DNA of 64,000 nucleotides from Kluyvera sp046569695. GTDB lineage: Bacteria; Pseudomonadota; Gammaproteobacteria; Enterobacterales; Enterobacteriaceae. The stretch spans positions 113,676 through 177,675 of the forward strand of contig NZ_JBKHUI010000011.1 of NCBI RefSeq assembly GCF_046569695.1, written 5' to 3'. Shown here piece after piece: positions 15,679 through 23,774 of this stretch. The position numbers and the translations under genes were made by a program. The notes under the pieces were generated by a model. That model ran no database searches. It was not told where the DNA came from and saw nothing but the letters and a program-made list of their open reading frames with translations. Position 1 is the stretch's first letter. The number at the start of each line of letters is the position of its first letter.

Positions 15679-16572
15679 GTGCTTATCTTAATAGGTTACC
15701 TGGTTGTTTTGGGGACAGTTTTCGGCGGCTATATGATGACCGGCGGACACCTTGGGGCACTGTATCAACCGGCTGAGCTGATAATTATCGGCGGGGCGGG
15801 GGTCGGCGCGTTTATTGTCGGCAACAACGGCAAGGCCATCAAAGGCACGCTTAAGGCGCTGCCGCTGCTGTTTCGTCGCTCGAAATACACCAAAACGATG
15901 TATATGGATCTTCTGGCGCTGCTTTACCGGCTGATGGCGAAGTCGCGTCAGCAGGGAATGTTTTCCCTTGAGCGCGATATTGAAAACCCAAATGAGAGCG
16001 AAATTTTTGCCAGCTACCCGCGCATTCTGGCCGATAAGGTGATGCTGGAATTTATCGTCGATTATCTGCGTCTGATCATCAGCGGCAATATGAACACCTT
16101 CGAAATTGAAGCGCTGATGGACGAAGAGATTGAAACCCATGAAAGCGAATGCGAAGTCCCGGCGAACAGCCTGGCGCTGGTTGGCGACTCGCTGCCAGCG
16201 TTCGGTATCGTCGCGGCGGTGATGGGGGTGGTTCACGCATTAGGCTCGGCGGACCGGCCGGCGGCGGAGTTGGGTGCGCTGATTGCCCACGCGATGGTGG
16301 GGACTTTCCTCGGTATTCTGCTGGCCTACGGCTTTGTTTCTCCGCTGGCCAGCGTGCTGCGCCAAAAGAGCGCGGAAACGACTAAAATGATGCAGTGCGT
16401 CAAAATCACGCTGCTGTCGAACCTCAACGGCTATGCGCCGCCGATTGCCGTCGAGTTTGGGCGCAAAACTCTCTACACCAGCGAACGTCCATCGTTCATC
16501 GAACTGGAAGAACACGTCCGTGCGGTGCGTAACCCGGCAGGCCAGCAGCAGACCACCACCGAGGACGCATGA
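15679..16572 (+). CDS. motA: Flagellar stator protein MotA
   Basis: Proton-channel subunit of the flagellar stator, 297 aa (E. coli 295), four membrane helices with a large cytoplasmic loop. Rotor-interacting residues Arg90 and Glu98 and the channel Pro173 (GDSLPAFGIVAAVMGVVHAL) are present. It uses a GTG start at 15679, as E. coli does, behind GGAAGGATGATAAC. It overlaps motB by 4 nt (ATGA), indicating translational coupling. Confidence 0.97.
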   Translation: MLILIGYLVVLGTVFGGYMMTGGHLGALYQPAELIIIGGAGVGAFIVGNNGKAIKGTLKALPLLFRRSKYTKTMYMDLLALLYRLMAKSRQQGMFSLERDIENPNESEIFASYPRILADKVMLEFIVDYLRLIISGNMNTFEIEALMDEEIETHESECEVPANSLALVGDSLPAFGIVAAVMGVVHALGSADRPAAELGALIAHAMVGTFLGILLAYGFVSPLASVLRQKSAETTKMMQCVKITLLSNLNGYAPPIAVEFGRKTLYTSERPSFIELEEHVRAVRNPAGQQQTTTEDA

Positions 16573-17495
16573 AAAACCAATCGCATCCTATTGTCGTCGT
16601 AAAGCGGCGCAAGCATAAGTCGCATGGCAGCGCCCACGGTTCGTGGAAAATTGCCTATGCGGATTTTATGACCGCCATGATGGCCTTCTTTCTGGTGATG
16701 TGGCTTATCTCCATTTCCAGCCCGAAAGAGCTTATCCAGATTGCTGAATATTTCCGTACCCCGCTGGCGACGGCGATTACCGGCGGGCCGCGTATGGCGA
16801 ACAGCGATAGCCCGATCCCCGGCGGCGGTGATGATGTCACCCAGCAGCAGGGCGAGGTGCAGAAACAGCCCAATATTGACGATCTGAAAAAACGGATGGA
16901 GACCAACCGTCTCAAGCGTATTCGCGGCGAACTGGATCAGTTGATTGAGGCCGATCCGAAACTGCGCGCGCTGCGCCCGCATCTGAAAATCGATCTGGTG
17001 CAGGAAGGGCTGCGTATTCAGATTATCGACAGCCAGAACCGCCCGATGTTTAAAACCGGCAGTGCCGAAGTGGAGCCTTACATGCGCGATATTCTGCGCG
17101 CTATCGCCCCGGTGCTGAATGAAATTCCTAACAAAGTCAGCCTCTCAGGACACACGGATGATTACCCGTATGCCTCCGGTGAACGGGGCTACAGCAACTG
17201 GGAGCTGTCGGCGGACCGCGCCAACGCCTCGCGTCGCGAGCTGGTCGCCGGCGGGCTGGACGACGGTAAAGTATTGCGCGTTATCGGGATGTCTAACTCG
17301 ATGCGCTTGTCAGAGCACGGTGGCAACGATGCGATCAACCGTCGCATTAGCCTGCTGGTGCTGAATAACCAGGCTGAGCAGGCCATTCTCCATGAGAATG
17401 CCGAGAGCCAGAATGAACCTTTAAGCGTATTACAGTCGCCGAATACCGCTTCAGACGCGGCAGGTACTACGCCGCCCCAACCCGACTCGAGGTGA
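16569..17495 (+). CDS. motB: Flagellar stator protein MotB
   Basis: Peptidoglycan-anchored stator subunit, 308 aa. A basic N-terminus precedes one membrane helix carrying the proton-binding Asp32 (YADFMTAMMAFFLVMW). A plug/linker segment and then an OmpA-like peptidoglycan-binding domain follow, with LSGHTDDYPY and NRRISLLVL. The C-terminal tail after residue 280 is low-complexity and Ser/Pro/Thr-rich. Confidence 0.97.
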   Translation: MKNQSHPIVVVKRRKHKSHGSAHGSWKIAYADFMTAMMAFFLVMWLISISSPKELIQIAEYFRTPLATAITGGPRMANSDSPIPGGGDDVTQQQGEVQKQPNIDDLKKRMETNRLKRIRGELDQLIEADPKLRALRPHLKIDLVQEGLRIQIIDSQNRPMFKTGSAEVEPYMRDILRAIAPVLNEIPNKVSLSGHTDDYPYASGERGYSNWELSADRANASRRELVAGGLDDGKVLRVIGMSNSMRLSEHGGNDAINRRISLLVLNNQAEQAILHENAESQNEPLSVLQSPNTASDAAGTTPPQPDSR

Positions 17496-17499
17496 TAGC

Positions 17500-19521
17500 G
17501 TGAGCATGGATATCAGCGATTTTTATCAGACATTTTTTGATGAGGCCGACGAACTACTGGCCGATATGGAACAGCATCTGCTGAACCTGGTGGTGGACGA
17601 CCCTGATGCTGAACAGCTGAATGCTATTTTCCGCGCCGCGCACTCGATCAAGGGCGGGGCGGGAACCTTCGGCTTCACCGTGCTGCAGGAAACGACGCAC
17701 CTGATGGAGAACCTGCTGGACGACGCTCGTCGCGGGGAAATGCAGCTCAGCACCGATATTATCAACCTGTTTTTGGAAACCAAAGATATTATGCAGGAAC
17801 AGCTCGACGCCTATAAAAGCTCCACCGAACCGGACGCTGCCAGCTTCGAATATATCTGCAATGCGCTGCGTCAGCTGGCGCTGGAAGCGAAAGGTGAAAG
17901 CGTCCCTCCCGTGGCGGGTAGCGCACGCTTAAGCGTGGTGGACAACGCTGTGCAGCAGGCTGAATTAGCGACGCCGGCCGATGTCAGCGCAACGGCAGGT
18001 AAAAAGCAGATTACGCTCTCACGCTTGAAGGCGGGCGAGCCGGATATGCTGGAAGAGGAGCTGAGTAATCTGGCGACGTTAAGCCAGGTCAGCAAAACTG
18101 CCGACAGCCTGAGCGCAGTCATTGACGATAGCGTGGATGAGGACGATCTCGTCGCCGTGCTGTGCTTTGTCATTGAAGCCGATCAGATTGAATTCTCGGC
18201 TGTGCCAACTGCGGTGGAAGAGGTGGTTGAAGAACCGCAAGCCCCTGTTGAAGTTGCGGTTGCCGCACCCGTTGCCGTCGCAAGCCCTGCCGCCCCGCGC
18301 GCTGAGCGCGAAAAACCGGCGGCCCGCAGCAGCGAGTCCACCAGTATTCGCGTGGCGGTAGAGAAGGTCGATCAGTTGATTAACCTGGTGGGTGAATTGG
18401 TTATCACCCAGTCGATGCTGGCGCAGCGTTCAAATGCGCTCGACCCGGTATCGCACGGTGACTTGATTACCAGCATGGGCCAGCTGCAGCGCAACGCGCG
18501 TGACCTTCAGGAATCGGTGATGTCGATTCGTATGATGCCGATGGAATACGTTTTCAGCCGCTTCCCGCGTCTGGTTCGCGACCTCGCGGGCAAGCTTGGT
18601 AAGCAGGTCGAACTGACGCTGATGGGCAGCTCGACCGAACTGGATAAGAGCCTGATTGAACGTATTATCGACCCGTTAACGCACCTCGTGCGCAACAGCC
18701 TTGACCACGGTATCGAACTGCCGGAAACGCGTCTGGCGGCGGGTAAATCGGCAGTGGGTAACCTGATTTTGTCCGCTGAACATCAGGGCGGCAATATCTG
18801 TATCGAAGTGACCGACGACGGTGCGGGGCTGAACCGCGAGCGCATTCTGGCGAAGGCGATGTCGCAGGGAATGGCGGTTAATGAAAGCATGACCGACGAA
18901 GAGGTTGGCATGCTGATCTTTGCGCCGGGCTTCTCCACCGCCGAGCAGGTGACCGACGTCTCCGGGCGCGGCGTGGGCATGGACGTGGTGAAACGTAACA
19001 TCCAGGAAATGGGAGGACACGTTGAGATCCAGTCGAAGCAGGGTACCGGCACGACTATCCGCATTCTGCTGCCGCTGACGCTGGCAATCCTTGACGGCAT
19101 GTCGGTGAAGGTCAGCGAAGAGGTCTTTATTCTGCCGCTGAACGCGGTGATGGAGTCGCTGCAGCCGCGTGAAGAAGATCTGCATCCGCTGGCGGGCGGT
19201 GAACGCGTGCTGGAAGTGCGCGGCGAATATCTCCCGTTGGTTGAGCTGTGGAAAGCTTTCGATGTGCAGGGAGCCAAAACCGAAGCTACGCAGGGAATTG
19301 TCGTTATCCTGCAAAGCGCCGGGCGCCGCTACGCGCTGCTGGTGGATCAACTGATTGGTCAGCATCAGGTGGTGGTGAAAAACCTCGAAAGCAACTATCG
19401 CAAAGTGCCGGGGATCTCGGCGGCCACCATTCTTGGCGACGGCAGCGTCGCGCTGATTGTCGATGTCTCTGCACTGCAGGGGCTGAACCGTGAAAAACGT
19501 CTGGCGAGCACCGCCGCCTGA
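17500..19521 (+). CDS. cheA: Chemotaxis histidine kinase CheA
   Basis: Cytoplasmic kinase of the receptor array, 673 aa, about 19 longer than E. coli CheA. Domains: P1 phosphotransfer with His48 in AAHSIKGGAGTFGF; P2 CheY/CheB docking (about 160-235); an Ala/Pro/Val-rich linker (about 235-275, the main site of extra length); P3 dimerisation; P4 kinase with the HLVRNSLDHGIE N-box, DDGAGL and SGRGVGMDVV; P5 CheW-like (from about 530). GTG start at 17500, 4 nt after motB. Met98, the internal start of the short form in E. coli, is conserved. Confidence 0.97.
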   Translation: MSMDISDFYQTFFDEADELLADMEQHLLNLVVDDPDAEQLNAIFRAAHSIKGGAGTFGFTVLQETTHLMENLLDDARRGEMQLSTDIINLFLETKDIMQEQLDAYKSSTEPDAASFEYICNALRQLALEAKGESVPPVAGSARLSVVDNAVQQAELATPADVSATAGKKQITLSRLKAGEPDMLEEELSNLATLSQVSKTADSLSAVIDDSVDEDDLVAVLCFVIEADQIEFSAVPTAVEEVVEEPQAPVEVAVAAPVAVASPAAPRAEREKPAARSSESTSIRVAVEKVDQLINLVGELVITQSMLAQRSNALDPVSHGDLITSMGQLQRNARDLQESVMSIRMMPMEYVFSRFPRLVRDLAGKLGKQVELTLMGSSTELDKSLIERIIDPLTHLVRNSLDHGIELPETRLAAGKSAVGNLILSAEHQGGNICIEVTDDGAGLNRERILAKAMSQGMAVNESMTDEEVGMLIFAPGFSTAEQVTDVSGRGVGMDVVKRNIQEMGGHVEIQSKQGTGTTIRILLPLTLAILDGMSVKVSEEVFILPLNAVMESLQPREEDLHPLAGGERVLEVRGEYLPLVELWKAFDVQGAKTEATQGIVVILQSAGRRYALLVDQLIGQHQVVVKNLESNYRKVPGISAATILGDGSVALIVDVSALQGLNREKRLASTAA

Positions 19522-19543
19522 TACGCAGAAAAAAGGGAACAAC

Positions 19544-20047
19544 ATGACCGGTATGACGAATGTAACAAAGCTGGCGGGTGAACCGACTGGGCAAGAATTC
19601 CTGGTATTTACGCTGGGCAATGAAGAGTACGGCATCGATATTCTGAAGGTGCAGGAGATCCGCGGCTACGATCAGGTGACGCGCATTGCCAACACCCCGG
19701 CCTTTATTAAAGGTGTGACCAACCTGCGCGGCGTGATTGTGCCGATTGTTGACCTGCGGGTGAAGTTCAGCCAGGAAGACGTTGAGTACAACGACAACAC
19801 GGTGGTGATTGTCCTGAACCTCGGTCAGCGCGTGGTGGGGATTGTGGTTGACGGCGTTTCCGATGTGCTGTCGCTGGCGGCAGAACAGATTCGTCCGGCG
19901 CCGGAGTTTGCCGTTACCCTCTCAACGGAATATCTGACCGGGCTGGGCGCGCTGGGCGACCGGATGCTGATTCTGGTCAACATTGAGAAGCTGCTCAACA
20001 GCGAAGAGATGGCGCTGCTGGACAGCGCCGCAAGCCACGCTGCCTGA
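19544..20047 (+). CDS. cheW: Chemotaxis coupling protein CheW
   Basis: Adaptor linking receptors to CheA, 167 aa as in E. coli. Start ATG 19544 (MTGMTNVTKLAGEPTGQEFL) has AAAAGGGAACAAC upstream; the frame's upstream extension overlaps cheA and is not conserved. The family block NLRGVIVPIVDLRVKF and the receptor-binding ends are intact. Last gene of motAB-cheAW: a terminator follows, unlike E. coli where tar comes next. Confidence 0.97.
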   Translation: MTGMTNVTKLAGEPTGQEFLVFTLGNEEYGIDILKVQEIRGYDQVTRIANTPAFIKGVTNLRGVIVPIVDLRVKFSQEDVEYNDNTVVIVLNLGQRVVGIVVDGVSDVLSLAAEQIRPAPEFAVTLSTEYLTGLGALGDRMLILVNIEKLLNSEEMALLDSAASHAA

Positions 20048-20057
20048 TAATACCCGT

Positions 20058-20094
20058 ACCGGGTTCATCGCAATTACACGATGAACCCGGTTTT
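20058..20094 (+). terminator. Terminator after cheW
   Basis: A 13-bp perfect stem, ACCGGGTTCATCG/CGATGAACCCGGT, with an 8-nt loop followed by TTT, 10 bp after the cheW stop. Confidence 0.88.
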
Positions 20095-20097
20095 AAA

Positions 20098-20723
20098 TGT
20101 GAAGCACCGCACTATTTTTATCGAGCGCCACGAATATTTAAAAAGTGTGTGCTCGATACATTCCTGAGTCTCACTTCCCGATAATCCACTCTTTATTTTC
20201 TTTGCGTTTACCGAACGAGAAACTACACAATTATTCACATTGTGAATTATTTTATCGAAATGGTAATTTTTATATATGCATTCCTTATTCATTGGTCTGG
20301 CATATATATCTTAACTTTCCGAAGAAACGATCAGGAATAACCTGAATAGGCGATAAATTAGCCTGCTATGATATTTTTATGTTTAAATAATGGTTCTTTT
20401 TTGTTGAGGTTGTTATTTTTAAATGTTTTCAATATATAAATAAAAGGTTTATTATTTATATATTGAAATAAATGAATCAATGTTTGTAGTACATTCTTAA
20501 TCAATTGAATTATAAAGACATGAAATTGTAAAAATAGAGACATAATGTGATGGGTCGAAAGTAAATAATTCTTAGTGATTGTCATCTTATTTTTTATTAT
20601 TTCGCGTAGAAAATAGAATCTCTCTGCAATTAATATTCATCTCGTGGAGAGAATGTTTTCTTTCCCGTTTTTAAATCCGAAAGTGGCAAAAACATAATCT
20701 TAAATATTGATTAAGGGATTTCT
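20098..20723. other. AT-rich gene-free region before the porin gene
   Basis: About 625 bp, far more AT-rich than the flanking genes. Reading frames present are short, rich in Lys/Asn/Ile and without ribosome sites, so I do not accept them. A 15-bp palindrome, ATTCACA-T-TGTGAAT, lies at 20233-20247. The porin promoter must be in the right-hand part. The composition suggests transferred DNA or a strongly silenced promoter. Confidence 0.6.
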
Positions 20724-22004
20724 ATGCGCGTAAAAACTGTAATGATTAAACCCTCTATTATTGCTCTGGCGATTACTGCGGCGGTAGGTGCTCCAGCTTA
20801 TGCGCTGGCTGCTAGCGGCGACTTCGCCTCGCCGGCCTATACGGCAACGCAGACCAAAGGTGAGATGGTTTATCAGGGCGATGACACGGCAATTTCTATT
20901 ATGGGTTCCGTTCGTCTGTATGCCAAAGACGATTCCGCGCATAGCGTAGAACATAATATCCAGAATAACGACTCACGTCTTGGCGTGGCGCTGCGGCAGA
21001 AAATTAATGACAAGGGCTATTACGCCGTTGGGTATTACGAAACCGGGATGCACGGTCTGGATTCCGCCACTGACGATCAGGGCAACGATGTTTATACCCG
21101 TCAGGCCTATGCGGGCCTCGGTAATGAACAATACGGCGTGGTGACCTTTGGTAAACAATATGCGCCAACCGACTGGGGTCTGGGGATTGACACCACTTAC
21201 GCCTACGGCGGTAAGGCAAAACACGACACTGCCGGGATGTCGACTGATATTATTAACTCGGCGGCGATTTACTATTACAACACCAAAGAATTTACCGTTG
21301 GCGTGATGGGTCAGGGTAATGATGACGTAGATAAAATTGGCTTCGGCAGCGGCTACGGCGACGGCCCGGATATGCATGATGCCTATCATGATGGTTCTGC
21401 TACCGTACACGGTGGTGCAGCGCTGGCTGCAGCATATCGATTCGACAATGGTTTCTCGGTTTCCGGCGCGGCGGCGTATAACAACTATACGGTGAACCAG
21501 GGTACTTCAACAGAATATATCCCTTATGATGATGGTACACATAGTGGAAGCATCCCACTTACCAACGTCACCGGCCCATCCTATGACGGTAATACTTACT
21601 CTATGGGGATGAACGCCAAATACACCGCCAACTTCGATGGCTTCACCTGGTATAACGCCGCCCAGGCGACCTACTACATCAACAAAGTGGATGACGTTAA
21701 CGCAGCGACCAGCGGTACCAGCAACGCTACCAATGACCAGGAAACGATTCTCGGCCTGGAATACGCCTCTCAGTTCAAAATAACCCCTGAGTGGAGCGTG
21801 TACGCCAACTTTGACTGGACCGAAGGCGGCGACGCGATGGACGGCCAGCACTTCCAGTCCACCACGCTGGGTACCGATTACTGGTTAGGCAAAAATGCCG
21901 TGACTTATATCGAATACGGCTATGAGAAAGCCAGCGGCAATACCGACGAGTCGTATAACGTCTCCGATCACCTGGCCGCTGTGGGCCTGCGTATCTTTAT
22001 CTAA
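20724..22004 (+). CDS. Outer-membrane general porin-like protein
   Basis: Gram-negative porin, 426 aa, a predicted beta-barrel in the outer membrane. A signal peptide (ALAITAAVGAPAYALA, with cleavage near Ala-Leu-Ala) is followed by alternating hydrophobic strands and long loops rich in Asp, Gly, Asn and Tyr. Recognisable family stretches are NDSRLGVALRQKIN and QAYAGLGNEQYGVVTFGKQY (the porin strand before loop 3). The C-terminus is VGLRIFI, so the usual final Phe of the barrel-assembly signal is penultimate and Ile is last. It is not OmpF/OmpC by sequence. Its place between cheW and a symporter gene suggests nutrient uptake; substrate unknown. Confidence 0.85.
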   Translation: MRVKTVMIKPSIIALAITAAVGAPAYALAASGDFASPAYTATQTKGEMVYQGDDTAISIMGSVRLYAKDDSAHSVEHNIQNNDSRLGVALRQKINDKGYYAVGYYETGMHGLDSATDDQGNDVYTRQAYAGLGNEQYGVVTFGKQYAPTDWGLGIDTTYAYGGKAKHDTAGMSTDIINSAAIYYYNTKEFTVGVMGQGNDDVDKIGFGSGYGDGPDMHDAYHDGSATVHGGAALAAAYRFDNGFSVSGAAAYNNYTVNQGTSTEYIPYDDGTHSGSIPLTNVTGPSYDGNTYSMGMNAKYTANFDGFTWYNAAQATYYINKVDDVNAATSGTSNATNDQETILGLEYASQFKITPEWSVYANFDWTEGGDAMDGQHFQSTTLGTDYWLGKNAVTYIEYGYEKASGNTDESYNVSDHLAAVGLRIFI

Positions 22005-22016
22005 ACCGCGTTTTAC

Positions 22017-22050
22017 CCCGTCTCTGGCCAGTGAGGCGGGCTGTTTTTTT
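22017..22050 (+). terminator. Terminator after the porin gene
   Basis: CCCGTCTC/GAGGCGGG stem (one G-U pair) with an 8-nt loop, followed by CTG and seven Ts. Confidence 0.82.
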
Positions 22051-22132
22051 CATTGCGCTTGAGTATTGCTTTTCGGTCGTCAGGGGAGGGGAGTTGACTT
22101 CGGGGCGACGTGAAAGGTTTTTTGATGGATTT

Positions 22133-22161
22133 AGCCAGACCCTGGGGTCTGGCTTTTGTTT
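22133..22161 (+). terminator. Second terminator-like hairpin before the REP repeat
   Basis: AGCCAGACCC/GGGTCTGGCT forms a strong stem (loop about CCTGGG) followed by TTTTGTTT. No gene lies between this and the porin terminator, so it may be a backup terminator or a leftover of a lost gene. Confidence 0.7.
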
Positions 22162-22169
22162 GGGTGCGA

Positions 22170-22239
22170 TTCCCGGCGGCGCTTCGCTTGGCCGGGCTAC
22201 TCTCGTATGTAGCCCGGCCAAGCGAAGCGCCGCCGGGAA
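22170..22239. repeat. Perfect 31-bp inverted REP pair
   Basis: Bases 22170-22200 and 22209-22239 are exact reverse complements (unit GTAGCCCGGCCAAGCGAAGC continuing to GCCGCCGGGAA) with an 8-nt spacer, just after the symporter stop. Same family as the repeats at 13.3, 30.1 and 63.8 kb. Confidence 0.92.
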
Positions 22240-22250
22240 AGGCTCAACCC

Positions 22251-23513
22251 TCACATATTCTGCTGCACAACCTCGGCTTCAACTTCCTCGAGCTGACCTT
22301 CATTCTGCGACAGCATCGCCGTCGCCACGCCGTTACCTAGCACATTGATAGCGGAACGCCCCATATCGAGGAAGTGGTCAATCCCCATCAGCAGCAGGAT
22401 GCCCGCCACCGGAATATTAAAGCTTGGGATCGTTGCCGCCAGCACCACCAGCGCAGAGCGCGGCACGCCGGCGATACCTTTAGAAGCCAGCATCAGCGTC
22501 AGCATCAGCACGGCAATCTCGGAGAAGCTCAGGTGGATGTTGTACGCCTGGGCGATAAACATGGAAGCGAATGAGCAGTACACCATCGAACCGACCAGGT
22601 TAAACGAATAACCAATCGGCAGAACGAACGACACGATGTTGCGGGAGCAACCGAATTTGGTCAGCTGTTCCAGGGTTTTCGGGTAGGCCGCTTCGGAGCT
22701 GCTGGTGGTGAATGCCACCAGAACAGGATCTTTCAGCATGCTCAGCAGACGGAAAACGTCTTTCTTCAGCACCATATAGCCGAGTGCTACCAGCACGCAG
22801 CAGGTCAGCAGAATCGCCACATAGTAGCCGCCGATGAACGATGCATAGTTAAGCAGAATGCCCAGACCTTCGGTGGCGATAACCGAAGAGATGGCGGCGA
22901 AGATGGCCAGCGGTGCAACGTACATCACGTAGCCGGTCACCTTCAGCATGATATGGGAAACCACGTCCAGCGCGGCAACCAGCGGGGCGTTGAACTTCTG
23001 ACCCAGCGACGCGCCGCCGATGCCGAAGAACATCGAGAAGACCACAATCTGCAGAATTTCGTTATCCGCCATCGCGCCGACGATGCTGGTTGGAATGGTA
23101 TGGGAGAGGAAGCCTTTCAGGCTCATACCGCCCACCGCCAGACCGGTTTCCACCGCGTCTTTTGGCACCGACAAATTCAGGCCGCTGCCCGGATGCTGCA
23201 GGGTAACGATAAACAGACCCACCAGAATAGACAGCACCGAAGAGCTGATAAACCAGACCATCGCTTTACCGCCCACGCGGCCGATAGTGGAGGTTTCGCC
23301 AAGCTTCATGATCCCGACCGTCAGGGTACTAAAGACCAGCGGTGCGATAACCATTTTGATTAGTCGCAGGAATATATCGGTAAGCAGAGTGATGTTGCTG
23401 GACCAGACTTGAATCGTTGTTGCGGATGCATAGGAATGGATCATTGCGCCGGTCAGAATGCCTGCCAGCATGAAAATCACGATAAAAACCGTGAGTTTAT
23501 TTGCGTTTGCCAC
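22251..23513 (-). CDS. Dicarboxylate/amino-acid:cation symporter (DAACS family)
   Basis: Inner-membrane symporter of the GltP/DctA type, 420 aa, with early helices, the serine-rich hairpin AFTTSSSEAAYPKTLEQL (about 270-287) and late LMLASKGIAGVPRSALVVLA and DMGRSAINVLGNGVATAM. The central substrate/sodium motif, normally NxDGT, reads NLVGSMVY after LPIGYSF, so the Asp is Val and the Thr is Ser. This sets it apart from ordinary DctA and GltP. It starts with GTG at 23513, with GGGG ten bases before. It is on the strand opposite to che genes, divergent from tar. Substrate unknown; an organic acid or amino acid is likely, and a link to Tar-type taxis is speculation. Confidence 0.87.
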   Translation of the reverse strand: MANANKLTVFIVIFMLAGILTGAMIHSYASATTIQVWSSNITLLTDIFLRLIKMVIAPLVFSTLTVGIMKLGETSTIGRVGGKAMVWFISSSVLSILVGLFIVTLQHPGSGLNLSVPKDAVETGLAVGGMSLKGFLSHTIPTSIVGAMADNEILQIVVFSMFFGIGGASLGQKFNAPLVAALDVVSHIMLKVTGYVMYVAPLAIFAAISSVIATEGLGILLNYASFIGGYYVAILLTCCVLVALGYMVLKKDVFRLLSMLKDPVLVAFTTSSSEAAYPKTLEQLTKFGCSRNIVSFVLPIGYSFNLVGSMVYCSFASMFIAQAYNIHLSFSEIAVLMLTLMLASKGIAGVPRSALVVLAATIPSFNIPVAGILLLMGIDHFLDMGRSAINVLGNGVATAMLSQNEGQLEEVEAEVVQQNM

Positions 23514-23716
23514 GAAAAATTACCCCGTCAGATTACAAAAATGTCGTGCGATGAAAAATGCTTTTTTAGTTATGTAATGTCATTAATCATTCACCACATA
23601 AATTGTATGAAAATGAGGGGATTTACAACTTTTTTTTATATCTTGTAAAAAGCGTTGTTATTCAGTGACTCGCGCCAGCCCCGTTTTGCCCCCGCGATTT
23701 TTACCCGCCCGCCGCA

Positions 23717-23743
23717 TAAAGTTTCTTTTTGGGATGCCGATAA
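23717..23743 (+). promoter_or_regulatory. Sigma-28 (FliA) promoter of tar-tap-cheRBYZ
   Basis: TAAA, 15-nt spacer, GCCGATAA: a perfect FliA consensus, ending 31 bp before the tar ATG. It gives this operon its own class 3 promoter although it has been separated from cheW. Confidence 0.95.
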
Positions 23744-23774
23744 CAGCCGTAACAAGTCATAGAGAAGGTGCTGT

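Noticed and set aside
18676..19635. 319-codon frame antisense to cheA/cheW
   Set aside because: Shadow of two intact, well-conserved genes.
20358..20585. 75-aa frame in the AT-rich tract before the porin
   Set aside because: Low-complexity Ile/Asn/Lys/Phe composition and no Shine-Dalgarno; expected by chance in AT-rich DNA.
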